The translations under genes were made by a program, and so were the position numbers. The notes beneath the pieces were generated by a model, which ran no database searches, was not told the DNA's origin, and saw nothing but the letters and a program-made list of their open reading frames with translations. A stretch of 64,000 nucleotides of DNA, taken from Cellulomonas sp. C5510 (GTDB taxonomy: Bacteria; Actinomycetota; Actinomycetes; Actinomycetales; Cellulomonadaceae). The stretch is from contig NZ_CP081862.1 in assembly GCF_019797765.1 (NCBI RefSeq), positions 3,658,001 through 3,722,000 of the forward strand, written 5' to 3'. Below are positions 51,475-60,091 of the stretch, one piece after another. Numbering within the stretch: the first letter of the stretch is position 1; each line of letters starts with the position of its first letter.

Positions 51475-52395
51475 TCACATCTTCACGGCACCTGCCGAGA
51501 GCCCCGACTTCCAGAACCGCTGCAGGCTCAGGAACACCGCGATGATCGGGATCACCGACAGCAGCGCGCCCACGACGACCAGCGTCTGGAGGCCCGGCAC
51601 CGTGATGGCCGCCTGGCTCCAGCCGGACAGGCCGACCGTGACGGGCTGCAGCCGGGTGTCGCTGAGCACCAGCAGCGGGAGCATGAAGCTGTTCCAGCTC
51701 GCGATGAAGGCGAACAGCAGGATGGTGACGCCGCCCGTGGAGAGCATGCGCAGCCCGATCGAGAAGAACGTCCGCACCTCGCCCGCGCCGTCCAGGCGCG
51801 CGGCCTCGACGATCTCCTGCGGCACCGACGCCTGGGCGTAGGTGAACGCCAGCAGCACGCCGAACGGGTAGGCGATGGTCGGCAGCAGGACGCCGAGCAT
51901 GGTGTTGTTCAGGCCGATCTCGACCAGCAGCTGGTAGATCGGCTGCGCCAGGACGGTCTGCGGCACGAGCATCGAGCCCAGCACGAGCGCGATGACGAAC
52001 GCCCGCCCGCGGAACCGGTAGATCGCCAGCGCGTACCCCAAGGCCAGGCTCACGAGCGTCATGAGGACGGAGCCGAGGCCCGAGTACACCAGGGAGTTGA
52101 GCATCCAGCGCCAGAAGATGCCGCCGTCGTACGTCGACAGGTCCACGAGGTTCTGGACCAGCTGCATGTCCGCGAACCAGAACCCGGGGGTGCCGAACAG
52201 GTCGGCGGTCGACTTGGTGGACGCGACCACGAGCCAGTAGATCGGCACGAGGAAGTACAGCGCGACGACGACCATGACGACCCCGGCCAGCACCCGGGAG
52301 CGCGCCGAGGGGCGCTCGCCCTCCTGGGTGGCGCGAGGGGCGCGACGGGCGCGACGGGACGCGGTGGTGGCGCGCGGCGCGGTGGCGACGCTCAT
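51475..52395 (-). CDS. carbohydrate ABC transporter permease (MalG-like)
   Basis: 306 residues from ATG 52395, overlapping the other permease's stop. Six membrane helices with the inner-membrane coupling loop EIVEAARLDGAGEVRTFFSIGL (EAA motif) and the MalG-type ending LQRFWKSGLSAGAVKM. Together with the MalF-like partner and the lipoprotein it forms a CUT1-type sugar importer. No ATPase gene is in the operon, so a shared MsiK-type ATPase encoded elsewhere is expected, as in many actinobacteria. Confidence 0.93.
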   Translation of the reverse strand: MSVATAPRATTASRRARRAPRATQEGERPSARSRVLAGVVMVVVALYFLVPIYWLVVASTKSTADLFGTPGFWFADMQLVQNLVDLSTYDGGIFWRWMLNSLVYSGLGSVLMTLVSLALGYALAIYRFRGRAFVIALVLGSMLVPQTVLAQPIYQLLVEIGLNNTMLGVLLPTIAYPFGVLLAFTYAQASVPQEIVEAARLDGAGEVRTFFSIGLRMLSTGGVTILLFAFIASWNSFMLPLLVLSDTRLQPVTVGLSGWSQAAITVPGLQTLVVVGALLSVIPIIAVFLSLQRFWKSGLSAGAVKM

Positions 52396-53339
52396 CGGTC
52401 TGCTCCGTTCCGGCGCCGCGAGACGCCCTGCACGACCAGCGACAGCACGAAGATGACGAGCCCGAGCACGACCGCCATGGCCGAGCCGAGGTTGACGTCG
52501 CCGCCGAGCGTGGTCGCCTGGAAGATCGCCATGTTGGGCGTGTAGTCGCCGCTGATGTTGGACGTGACGGCCCGCATCGTCATCGGCTCGTTGAAGAGCT
52601 GCATCGTCCCGATGATCGAGAACAGGAACGTCAGCGTGAGCGACGGCATGATCATCGGGATCTTGATGGACAGCGCGGTGCGCAGCTCGCTCGCCCCGTC
52701 GATGCGCGCGGCCTCGTAGATCTCCCGGGGCACCGACTGCAGCGCCGAGAACAGGATGACCATGTTGACGCCGGTCACCGACCAGACGGCCACGTTCGCC
52801 AGCGACCACAGGACGACGTCGGGCGACAGGAAGCTGACGTCCCACCCGACGGAGCGCAGGCCCTCGACGATCGGGCTCACGCGCGGCTGGTAGAGGAAGC
52901 CCCAGATGAGGGCGGCGACGACGGACGGCACCGCGTACGGCATGAAGACGCTGAGCTGGAAGAACGGCTTCCAGCGCACGAGCGCCGTGTCGAACAGCAG
53001 GGCCAGCACGAGCGCCAGGCCGAGCATGACGGGGACCTGCACGACGCCGTACCCGAGCACGCGGCCGAAGCCCGCGACGAACCCGTCGTTCGACAGCGCC
53101 CGCACGTAGTTGTCGAGGCCGGCAAACACGACCTCGCCCTCGCCGCCGAAGCCCAGCCCGCTGCGCTTCGTCTGGAAGAAGCTCGAGTACACGGCGAGCA
53201 CGATGGGCGCCATCGTGAACACGGCGAACAGCACCAGGAACGGTGCGAGGAACAGGTACGGGGCCCGGCGCTGCCCCCCGCCGGCGCGCGGGCGCCGGCG
53301 GGGGGTGCGACGGACGGCCGTGGCCGTCGCGGTCGTCAC
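52392..53339 (-). CDS. carbohydrate ABC transporter permease (MalF-like)
   Basis: 315 residues from GTG 53339, overlapping the solute-binding gene's stop (GTGA). A basic N-terminus, then helix APYLFLAPFLVLFAVFTMAPIV and five more, with the EAA loop EIYEAARIDGASELRTALSIKI. MalF-type partner of the permease encoded downstream; CUT1 family sugar import. Confidence 0.93.
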   Translation of the reverse strand: MTTATATAVRRTPRRRPRAGGGQRRAPYLFLAPFLVLFAVFTMAPIVLAVYSSFFQTKRSGLGFGGEGEVVFAGLDNYVRALSNDGFVAGFGRVLGYGVVQVPVMLGLALVLALLFDTALVRWKPFFQLSVFMPYAVPSVVAALIWGFLYQPRVSPIVEGLRSVGWDVSFLSPDVVLWSLANVAVWSVTGVNMVILFSALQSVPREIYEAARIDGASELRTALSIKIPMIMPSLTLTFLFSIIGTMQLFNEPMTMRAVTSNISGDYTPNMAIFQATTLGGDVNLGSAMAVVLGLVIFVLSLVVQGVSRRRNGADR

Positions 53340-54643
53340 TTGACGTTCAGCCCCTGCTGCTCGAGCTGGGTCCGGGCGTACTCGGCCGCGGCGTCGAGCG
53401 CCTGCTCGAACGTCTGCGCGCCGTTCCCGACCTTCGCGAACTCGTCCTTGATGGTGTCCTGCACCAGGTCGTAGACCGGGCCGTCGACCCAGGACGCGGG
53501 CACGTTCTCCGCGGCCTCCGCGAAGACGTCGTTGACGACCTGGCCGCCGAAGTACGCGTTCGGCTGGTGCAGCGCGTCGCTCTGCAGGCCGGACAGCGCC
53601 GCCGGGAACATGCTGTTCTCCCCGACGAGGATGTCGAGCGACTCCTCGGAGGTGTTGAGCCACGTGAGGAACTGCGCGGCCTGCGCGACGTCCTCGGTGC
53701 CGGTCGGGATGACGTCGACCGAGGAGTCACCCGCGCCCGCGGCCGTCGAACCGGCCTCGTACACCGGGCTCGGCGCCACCGACCAGGAGCCGGCCAGGTC
53801 GGCCGCGTTGGCCTCGAGCATGGCCGGGAACCAGGCGGCGTAGTTGATCGTCGCGATGGTGCCGGCGTTGATCTCCGCCCAGTACTCGGGGGTCCACATG
53901 TCGACGACCTTGACCAGGTCCTCGTCGAGCAGCGTCTGCCACCGCTCGGCGACCTCCTGGCTGGCCTCGTCGTTCACGTCGACGGTCCACGCGTCGCCGT
54001 CGATGCCGAACCAGGAGCCCTCGTTCTGCCAGACGTCGGCGATCCAGTAGCCCGTCTCGTTGGGCGACATCTGCGCGATGTAGAGGTTCGGGTCGGCGGC
54101 CTTCAGCGCGCGGGCCGTCTCGAGGTACTCGTCCCAGGTGGTCGGGACCGTGAGGCCGTGCTGCTCGAAGATGTCGCTGCGGTACATCAGGGCGTTCGGC
54201 CCGAAGTCCTGCGGCACCGCGTAGGTGCTGCCGTCGAACGTGACGTTGGCCCAGGACGCGTCGGTGAAGTCGTCCTCCAGGTCGCCGACGTACTCCGTGA
54301 GGTCCGTCAGCCGGTTGGCGATGACGTGCGACGGGATCGAGTGCACGGACATCTGCACGACGTCCGGCGCGGTGCCGTTGTCGATCGCCGCGGGGATCTT
54401 GTCGCCGTCGTCGCCGGTCATGCGGAAGAAGTCGACCTGGATGTCGGGGTTCTCCTCGTTCCAGAGGGCGACCGCGTCCTCCAGGCCGGTGGCCCAGCCC
54501 CAGAACTCGAGGGTGACGGGGCCTGCCGCGCCGGAGCCGCCGGAGCCGCCGGAGTCGTCGGACGAGGACGAGCACGCGGTGAGCGCGAGGGCTGCTCCCA
54601 CCACGACCGAGGTCGCGGCGAGCAGGCGGGAGGAACGTGCCAT
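53336..54643 (-). CDS. sugar-binding lipoprotein of an ABC importer
   Basis: 435 residues from ATG 54643 (AAAGGAAG upstream). Signal peptide with lipobox LTAC (Cys24), Ser/Gly-rich linker, then a family 1 extracellular solute-binding fold (VTLEFWGWATG; NEENPDIQVDFFRM; FGPNALMYRSDIFEQHGLTV; INYAAWFPAML). It collects the oligosaccharide outside the membrane for the MalF/MalG-like permeases. Many aromatic residues (WFGIDGDAW, WVDGPVYD) fit a sugar ligand. Second gene of the operon, 13 bp after the GH42 gene. Confidence 0.93.
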   Translation of the reverse strand: MARSSRLLAATSVVVGAALALTACSSSSDDSGGSGGSGAAGPVTLEFWGWATGLEDAVALWNEENPDIQVDFFRMTGDDGDKIPAAIDNGTAPDVVQMSVHSIPSHVIANRLTDLTEYVGDLEDDFTDASWANVTFDGSTYAVPQDFGPNALMYRSDIFEQHGLTVPTTWDEYLETARALKAADPNLYIAQMSPNETGYWIADVWQNEGSWFGIDGDAWTVDVNDEASQEVAERWQTLLDEDLVKVVDMWTPEYWAEINAGTIATINYAAWFPAMLEANAADLAGSWSVAPSPVYEAGSTAAGAGDSSVDVIPTGTEDVAQAAQFLTWLNTSEESLDILVGENSMFPAALSGLQSDALHQPNAYFGGQVVNDVFAEAAENVPASWVDGPVYDLVQDTIKDEFAKVGNGAQTFEQALDAAAEYARTQLEQQGLNVK

Positions 54644-54656
54644 CGTTGGCTTCCTT

Positions 54657-56705
54657 TCAGGGGGTCGGCTGGACGGGGTCGACCGGCCGGGCTGGGACGG
54701 GCGTGCGCGCGGTCTCCCGCAGCACGAGGTGCGCGCCGGGGGCGAGGACGACCTCGCCGGCGACGGGACGGTCGGCGAGCAGGTCGTGCCCGTCGACCGT
54801 GAGCGCGCGGGGGACCTCGTCGTGGTTGACGGCGAGGAGGTAGGTGCCGGGTCCGGCGTGGCGCCGCACGACCTCGAGGCCGTCACCCGCCGCGGGGTGG
54901 TCGCGCGTGACGCCGGCGCGCGCGACGACGTCGGCCAGCAGCCGGCGCAGGGCCCCCGGCTCCAGGCGGGTGCCGACGTGGTAGGCGGCGCCGGCACCGA
55001 CGTCGTGGCGGGTGATCGCGGGGACCCCGTCGAGCACGCCCCCGGTCAGGTGGGCGAGCGCCTCCGCGCCGCGCAGCTGGACGAGCTGCGACCAGCAGTC
55101 GCCGGTCGTGCCGTCGTCGAGCGCGACGGTCTCGCCGGGCGCGAGCGGGTGGAGCTCCTCCACCCGGATGCCGAGCAGGTCGGCGAACGCCCCGCTGAAG
55201 GAGCCCTGGCGCACGCGCAGGTGCTCGTCGGTGGAGCCCGCGAAGTACCAGACGACGGCCGTGCCGCCCTGCTCGACGAAGGTGCGCAGCGCCTGCGCCT
55301 CGTCGTCGCTCACGGCGAGCTTGCTCGGCACGAGCACGACGTCGTACGCGCTCAGGTCGTCGCCCAGGCGGACGGCGTCGCAGCCGATGCCCTCCCACCA
55401 CAGCGCGCGGTGGGCGGCACGCACGGCGTCCAGGAAGCTCAGGTCGTCGGTCGGCAGGGCGCGCGTCTCGGAGGACCACCAGGCCGTCGAGTCCCACACG
55501 AACGCGACGCGGTTCCGGTTGACCGGCCCGCCGTCCGCGGGCGGGGCCGCGAGCTCGCCGAGCCGGCCGAGCGTGGCGCCGAGGTCGCAGATCTCGCGGA
55601 ACACCCGGGAGTCGGGCCCGGTGTGCGGAACCATCGGCGAGTGGAACATCTCGGCGCCGCCGCGCCCGTTGCGCCACTGGAAGAACAGGCTGCCGGTGGC
55701 ACCGCGCGCCAGGTACTGGATCGTGTTCCGCTCGAGGCGGCCGGGCTCCTTGGCGAAGATCCGCCCGGCGGCGTAGTCGTAGACGGTGCTCGTGGCCTGC
55801 TCCATGAGCGTCCACGGGCGGCCGCCGTTGAACGAGCGCGCCAGGTCCGCGCCGAACGCGGCGTGCACCTCGCCCTCCACGTCCCGCGCGGCCGGGTAGT
55901 GGTCGATCGACACCGTGTCGATCTCGGCGGCGAGGTCCCACTCGTCGTAGTGGTGCCACGACGGGAGCATGAAGTTGGTGGTGACCGGCACGTCGGGCGT
56001 GACGGCGCGGACCACCTCCACCTGGTCGCGCAGGCAGTCGCGCAGCAGGTCGGCGGAGAACCGCTTGAAGTCGAGCACGTGCGCCGGGTTCGGCAGGTAC
56101 TGCGTGGCGCGCGGGGTGAGGATCTCCTCCCAGGCGCCGTAGCCCTGCGACCAGAACGCCGTCCACCACGCCGCGTTCAGCGCCTCGAGGGTGCCGTACC
56201 GCGCCCGCAGCCACACCCGGAACGCCTCGTCGCTCACCGGCCCGTGCGAGACGGTGCCGTACTCGTTGTGCAGGTGCCACATCCGCAGCGCCGGGTGCTG
56301 CCCGTACCGCTCGGCGAGCATGCGCGTGATCCGCACGGCGGCCTCGCGGTACGCCGGCGCCGCGGGGTTGTACGTGTCCCGGCTGCCGTGCACCAGGCGC
56401 ACGCCGTCGGGGCGGACGGGCAGCGCCTCGGGGTGCGCGAGCGAGAACCACGGCGGCGGTGACGCGGTGGGGGTGGCGAGCACGACCCCGATGCCGGCGT
56501 CCGCCAGCTTGTCCATGATCGTGTCGAGCCACTCGACCTCGTACTCGCCCTCGCGCGGCTCGAGGCTCGACCAGGAGAAGACGCCGAGGGTCACCCGGTT
56601 CACGTGCGCCTGGCGCATGAGGCGGATGTCCTCGTCCCAGGTCTCCCGCGGCCACTGGTCGGGGTTGTAGTCCCCGCCGTAGACCAGCTCGTTGTCCTCG
56701 GTCAC
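54657..56705 (-). CDS. GH42 beta-galactosidase
   Basis: 682 residues from GTG 56705 (GAGGGGAA upstream). The cytoplasmic GH42 pattern is complete: YGGDYNPDQWP opening, acid/base Glu in WHLHNEYG, nucleophile Glu in TLMEQATSTV, then the trimerisation and small C-terminal beta domains. These enzymes cleave terminal beta-galactosides. The N-terminal barrel motifs VTLGVFSWSSLEP and LATPTASPPPW are standard. First gene of the operon, preceded by an exact LacI-type palindrome. Confidence 0.94.
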   Translation of the reverse strand: MTEDNELVYGGDYNPDQWPRETWDEDIRLMRQAHVNRVTLGVFSWSSLEPREGEYEVEWLDTIMDKLADAGIGVVLATPTASPPPWFSLAHPEALPVRPDGVRLVHGSRDTYNPAAPAYREAAVRITRMLAERYGQHPALRMWHLHNEYGTVSHGPVSDEAFRVWLRARYGTLEALNAAWWTAFWSQGYGAWEEILTPRATQYLPNPAHVLDFKRFSADLLRDCLRDQVEVVRAVTPDVPVTTNFMLPSWHHYDEWDLAAEIDTVSIDHYPAARDVEGEVHAAFGADLARSFNGGRPWTLMEQATSTVYDYAAGRIFAKEPGRLERNTIQYLARGATGSLFFQWRNGRGGAEMFHSPMVPHTGPDSRVFREICDLGATLGRLGELAAPPADGGPVNRNRVAFVWDSTAWWSSETRALPTDDLSFLDAVRAAHRALWWEGIGCDAVRLGDDLSAYDVVLVPSKLAVSDDEAQALRTFVEQGGTAVVWYFAGSTDEHLRVRQGSFSGAFADLLGIRVEELHPLAPGETVALDDGTTGDCWSQLVQLRGAEALAHLTGGVLDGVPAITRHDVGAGAAYHVGTRLEPGALRRLLADVVARAGVTRDHPAAGDGLEVVRRHAGPGTYLLAVNHDEVPRALTVDGHDLLADRPVAGEVVLAPGAHLVLRETARTPVPARPVDPVQPTP

Positions 56706-56732
56706 CGTTCCCCTCTCTGCGCGCGTCGTTCC

Positions 56733-56744
56733 CGAAGCGCTTCG
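56733..56744. promoter_or_regulatory. LacI-type operator upstream of the GH42 operon
   Basis: Perfect 12-bp palindrome CGAAGCGCTTCG with a central CG, 28 bases before the GH42 start codon. The same palindrome lies upstream of the lacI gene. Fits the consensus of LacI/GalR repressors with a central CG pair. Confidence 0.85.
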
Positions 56745-56785
56745 CATCGACGCCGTGCGGCGCCCCGACGTGGTGCTCATGGGTG

Positions 56786-57799
56786 CTAGCCGGCGTCCGG
56801 CGCCGCGACGGAGCCGCGCTCGACGTAGGTCGGGGCGAGCCGCTCGACGACCGGCTCGCTCGCCCCCTCGATGCGGTCGACCAGCAGCTGCACGGCGCGC
56901 GCGCCCATGGTCGCCGCCGGCAGCGGCACGGTGTCCAGCGGGACGTCGTCGTCGCTGGTGTCGAAGCTCGCGCCCGCGACGACGAGCGACAGGTCGCCCG
57001 GGATGCGCAGCCCGGCCTCGAGGCAGGACCGCACGAACCGGTGCGTCGTCAGCTCGCTCGCGTTGAGCACGACCGCGCTGACGTCCGGCAGGAGCCGGCG
57101 CAGCCGGGGCAGCGCGGCGTCCGCGCCGAGGCGTCCCGGCTCGGGCGTCACGACCTCGCACCGCAGCCCGGTCGCCGCCGCGTGCGCCACGAAGGCGTCA
57201 CGGAAGACCCGCGCGTAGTTCGTCCCGCGCTCGTACGTGACCTCCGGCTGACCCACCAGGCCCACCGCGCGGTGCCCCAGGCCGGCCAGCCGGTCCAGGC
57301 ACAGGCGCGCGGCCGCCGCGAAGTCCAGGTCGACGCACCGCAGACCCGTCGGGTCGTCCGGGACGCCGAGGAACACCGCGGGGTACCGGCCGGACCGCAG
57401 CTGGTCGGCCCGGCGGTCGCGCGCGTCGACGTCCATGACGACGATGCCGTCGGCGAGCGCGCTCGCGCTGACCCGCTCGATGCCGGCCGCCGCCTCGTCC
57501 TCGACCAGCAGCAGCGTGTCGTAGCCGTGCGCCCGGGCCGCCGTCGTGACCGCGAGCACGAAGCGCATGTGCGCGGGGGTCGAGGTGTCGGCGTGCAGCG
57601 GCGCGGACAGCGCCAGCATCTGGGCGCGCGTCCCGGCGAGCATCCGGGCGCCGGCGTTGGGGTGGTAGCCCATCGTGCGGGCCACGGCCTCGATGCGGCT
57701 GCGGGTGTCGCTGGCCACGTGCCGCTTGCCGCTCAGCGCCGCCGAGACGGTGCTGATCGACACCCCGGCGACCCGGGCGACGTCGCTGATCGTGGCCAC
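56786..57799 (-). CDS. LacI family transcriptional repressor
   Basis: 337 residues from GTG 57799 (GAGGA seven bases upstream; the GTG at 57811 would touch the operator). The N-terminal HTH ISDVARVAGVSISTVSAALSGK and hinge region are followed by a periplasmic-binding-type sensor domain (MLALSAPLHADTSTPAHMRF; GIVVMDVDARDRRADQLRSG; HRAVGLVGQPEVTYERGTNY). It lies just upstream of the GH42 operon in the same direction and has its own operator, so it should repress both until the imported sugar binds. Confidence 0.93.
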   Translation of the reverse strand: MATISDVARVAGVSISTVSAALSGKRHVASDTRSRIEAVARTMGYHPNAGARMLAGTRAQMLALSAPLHADTSTPAHMRFVLAVTTAARAHGYDTLLLVEDEAAAGIERVSASALADGIVVMDVDARDRRADQLRSGRYPAVFLGVPDDPTGLRCVDLDFAAAARLCLDRLAGLGHRAVGLVGQPEVTYERGTNYARVFRDAFVAHAAATGLRCEVVTPEPGRLGADAALPRLRRLLPDVSAVVLNASELTTHRFVRSCLEAGLRIPGDLSLVVAGASFDTSDDDVPLDTVPLPAATMGARAVQLLVDRIEGASEPVVERLAPTYVERGSVAAPDAG

Positions 57800-57814
57800 T
57801 GCTGTCCTCACCCT

Positions 57815-57826
57815 CGAAGCGCTTCG
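57815..57826. promoter_or_regulatory. LacI-type operator upstream of lacI
   Basis: Second exact copy of CGAAGCGCTTCG, 16 bases before the LacI start codon and about 1.1 kb from the first copy, suggesting autoregulation and possibly looping between the two sites. Confidence 0.85.
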
Positions 57827-58123
57827 GGACGAGAGTACGGGGCGAGGGGCCGGGAGACAAACACGCTCTTCAGCGCTGCCGTGACGACCCCCGCGTGGTG
57901 AGGGATCCTCACGTCACGCCCGCGGTCGAGCCGACGCCAGCGACAGCGACAGCGAGTACCAGCGGCAGGAGCCGGCCGGAGCTCGTGCCGGAGCCGCGGA
58001 CCTCGCAGCGCTGGCGGTCAGGACTCTCGCATCGCTCGGGCTGTCGGCCACCGGCCCGCTCGCGCTGACGACGGGACCCTGACAGCCGCCGGGCAGTCTC
58101 GTGCACGCGTGCCGGTCGCGTGC
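57827..58123. other. non-coding stretch between lacI and the PIN gene
   Basis: About 300 bp without a gene. A short dyad GTGAGG-GAT-CCTCAC is at 57898-57912. No antitoxin-like frame for the neighbouring PIN protein is seen here. Confidence 0.5.
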
Positions 58124-58540
58124 TCAGACCCACCACTGCGGCGGCAGCCCCGGCGACACGATCTCCAGGCCGTGGATCGCCGCGACCGCCACGAGCCGGT
58201 GGTCGTACGAGGCGAACGCGGTCACGTCCGGGTGCGTGGCGGCGACCCCCAGGTGCAGCGCCGCGAACGGCGTGAGGACGCCCGTGGTCATCGACGCCAG
58301 CTTGAGCGCCTGGTCGTGGTACCGCACGACCTCGAGCCCGTCGGCGACGTCGTGCGCGAGCGCGCGGACGTCCGCCGGTGCCTCGGCGACCGCGGCGCGC
58401 AGCTCGCTCAGGGACAGCGACGTGACGAGGAGGCCGGACCCGCGCCGGTCCGCCCACCTCAGCCAGTCCTCGTGGTGCTCCGATCCCGGGAGGTAGCGGA
58501 CGAGCGCCGACCCGTCGGCGTAGACCCGCACGCCTGGCAC
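58124..58540 (-). CDS. PIN domain protein (VapC-like)
   Basis: 138 residues. PIN-domain opening RVYADGSALVRYL with the first acidic residue, SLSLSELRAAV with the second (Glu), and FAALHLGVAATHPDVTAFASYDHRL near the end with the late acidic residue; the third acidic position usual in the middle (AxDAlH) reads PFAALHLG, so one metal ligand may be missing. PIN proteins are Mg-dependent RNases and often toxins. No antitoxin gene is adjacent on either side, so this is an orphan or uses a distant partner. Confidence 0.78.
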   Translation of the reverse strand: MPGVRVYADGSALVRYLPGSEHHEDWLRWADRRGSGLLVTSLSLSELRAAVAEAPADVRALAHDVADGLEVVRYHDQALKLASMTTGVLTPFAALHLGVAATHPDVTAFASYDHRLVAVAAIHGLEIVSPGLPPQWWV

Positions 58541-58585
58541 CCTATCGGGCGGGGCCGGGCGCGCGGAGGCCCACGACCTGCGGCG

Positions 58586-59227
58586 TCACGCGCCCCGGAG
58601 CCGCTCCATGGCGAGCTGCACCAGCGCGATGAGGGTCTGCTTGGTGGCGGTCCGCGAGCGGGCGTCCGTGTACAGCACCGGCACGTGCGCCGGGATGGCG
58701 AGCGCCTCGCGGACGTCCTCCAGCCGGTGCTTGGCGATGCCGTCGAAGCAGTTGACGCCGACGACGAACGGGATGCCGCGGGACTCGAAGTAGTCGACCG
58801 CCGGGAAGCACTGGTCGAGCCGGTCGGTGTCGACCAGCACGACCGCGCCGATCGCCCCGCGCACCAGGTCGTCCCACATGAACAGGAACCGGTCCTGCCC
58901 GGGCGTGCCGAACAGGTACAGCCACAGCGAGCCGGGCAGCGCGATGCGGCCGAAGTCCATGGCCACCGTCGTCGACGTCTTGCGGTCGGACACGCCGCCC
59001 GCGTCGTCCACGCCGACGGAGTGCTCGGTCATCGCGGCCTCGGTGTTGAGCGGCTCGATGTCCGAGATGGACCCGATGAAGGTCGTCTTGCCGACCGCGA
59101 ACCCGCCGGCCACGACGATCTTCACGACGGTGGGCGCGGCCCCGAGCGTGCCGGCGGCACCGGCCTGCCGGGCGGTCGGCACCGTGGACGACAGCGCCGG
59201 GGCGGCGTCAGAGGGCGGAAATGCCAT
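58586..59227 (-). CDS. cvnD: conservon GTPase CvnD
   Basis: 213 residues from ATG 59227 (GGAGA nine bases before it), overlapping the cvnC stop by 20 bp. A small Ras/MglA-like GTPase: P-loop VVAGGFAVGKTTF (41-49), switch region FGTPGQDR, and VGVNCFDG in place of NKxD. In Streptomyces, CvnD works with the cvnA-C products in a membrane-associated complex likened to a eukaryotic G-protein relay, affecting development and metabolism. Fourth gene of the conservon; no cytochrome P450 gene follows. Confidence 0.92.
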   Translation of the reverse strand: MAFPPSDAAPALSSTVPTARQAGAAGTLGAAPTVVKIVVAGGFAVGKTTFIGSISDIEPLNTEAAMTEHSVGVDDAGGVSDRKTSTTVAMDFGRIALPGSLWLYLFGTPGQDRFLFMWDDLVRGAIGAVVLVDTDRLDQCFPAVDYFESRGIPFVVGVNCFDGIAKHRLEDVREALAIPAHVPVLYTDARSRTATKQTLIALVQLAMERLRGA

Positions 59228-59582
59228 TGAGAACACTCTCCAGGACGCTGAGGGACAGGGCGGGCGACTGCCCGGTGCGGACCTCGACCGGGTCGGAGGC
59301 GTGCACGCGGACGTAGCCGGCGTCGACCAGGTCGGACACCACCACGCGGACGACGCCGATCGGCAGGTGCAGCAGCGCGGACAGCTCCGCGACCGAGATG
59401 TAGCCGTGGGAGGCGTGCTGGAGGATCGCGCGCTTCTCCGGCGTCAGGCCCTGCCCGGCCACCCCGTCGGGGAGCAGCTCGACCAGCGCCTCGAGGGGGT
59501 AGTCGGACCGGTCGGACCGCACCCGGCCGCCGGTGAGGGCGTACGGGCGGACCGTCCGGGTCTCGAACTCGCTCTCGCTCAT
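59208..59582 (-). CDS. cvnC: conservon DUF742 protein CvnC
   Basis: 124 residues. DUF742 signature: TRTVRPYALTGGR near the start, then LTPEKRAILQHASHGYISVAEL and LLHLPIGVVRVVVSDLVDAG, a winged-helix-like fold, ending VLESVLNGI. Known as the third component of conservons; partner of the CvnD GTPase. Starts seven bases after the cvnB stop. Confidence 0.93.
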   Translation of the reverse strand: MSESEFETRTVRPYALTGGRVRSDRSDYPLEALVELLPDGVAGQGLTPEKRAILQHASHGYISVAELSALLHLPIGVVRVVVSDLVDAGYVRVHASDPVEVRTGQSPALSLSVLESVLNGISAL

Positions 59583-59589
59583 CCGGCGC

Positions 59590-60039
59590 TCACACGGTCG
59601 GAGCGCGGGTCGCGCCGTCGACGGGCAGGCTGCCGCGCATCTCGGAGATGAGCTGCGGCGTGAGCGTCGCCTCCGTGCGCGACACGAGCATCGCCATCTC
59701 GTACCCGATCAGGCCGACGTCGCACGTGGCGTCCGCCACGACCGCGAGCACGGAGCCGTTCGAGACGCTCATGAGGAACAGGAACAGGTTGTCCATCTCG
59801 ACGATGGCCTGCCGGACGTCCCCGGCGCGGAGCTGGCGGGCGGCGCCGCGGGTCAGGCTGGACATGCCGGCGACGATCGCGGCGAGCTGGTCGCCGCTGG
59901 TGCGGTCGAGCTGCTCGGACATCGCCATGAGCAGACCGTCCGCCGACACCACGAGCGTGTGCTGGGTGCCGGGCACGGTCCGGACGAAGTTGTCCAGCAG
60001 CCAGCCGAAGTTGGCGGCCTCGGTGCTGAGGGTGGTCAC
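59590..60039 (-). CDS. cvnB: conservon roadblock/LC7 protein CvnB
   Basis: 149 residues from GTG 60039 with a strong AGGAGG ribosome site. Roadblock/LC7 fold: NFGWLLDNFVRTVPGTQHTL, VSADGLLMAMSEQLDR, SLTRGAARQLRAGD. MglB/roadblock proteins act on small GTPases as activators; here the partner is CvnD. Lies between cvnA and cvnC as in Streptomyces conservons. Confidence 0.94.
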   Translation of the reverse strand: MTTLSTEAANFGWLLDNFVRTVPGTQHTLVVSADGLLMAMSEQLDRTSGDQLAAIVAGMSSLTRGAARQLRAGDVRQAIVEMDNLFLFLMSVSNGSVLAVVADATCDVGLIGYEMAMLVSRTEATLTPQLISEMRGSLPVDGATRAPTV

Positions 60040-60091
60040 GCATCCTCCTGACGTGGTGCAGGCCCGCGGTTCGCGGCTGCGGGAACGGGTG

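Noticed and set aside
48903..51545. Long plus-strand frame of about 880 codons
   Set aside because: Antisense to the GH31 gene and includes a tRNA; composition typical of shadow frames.
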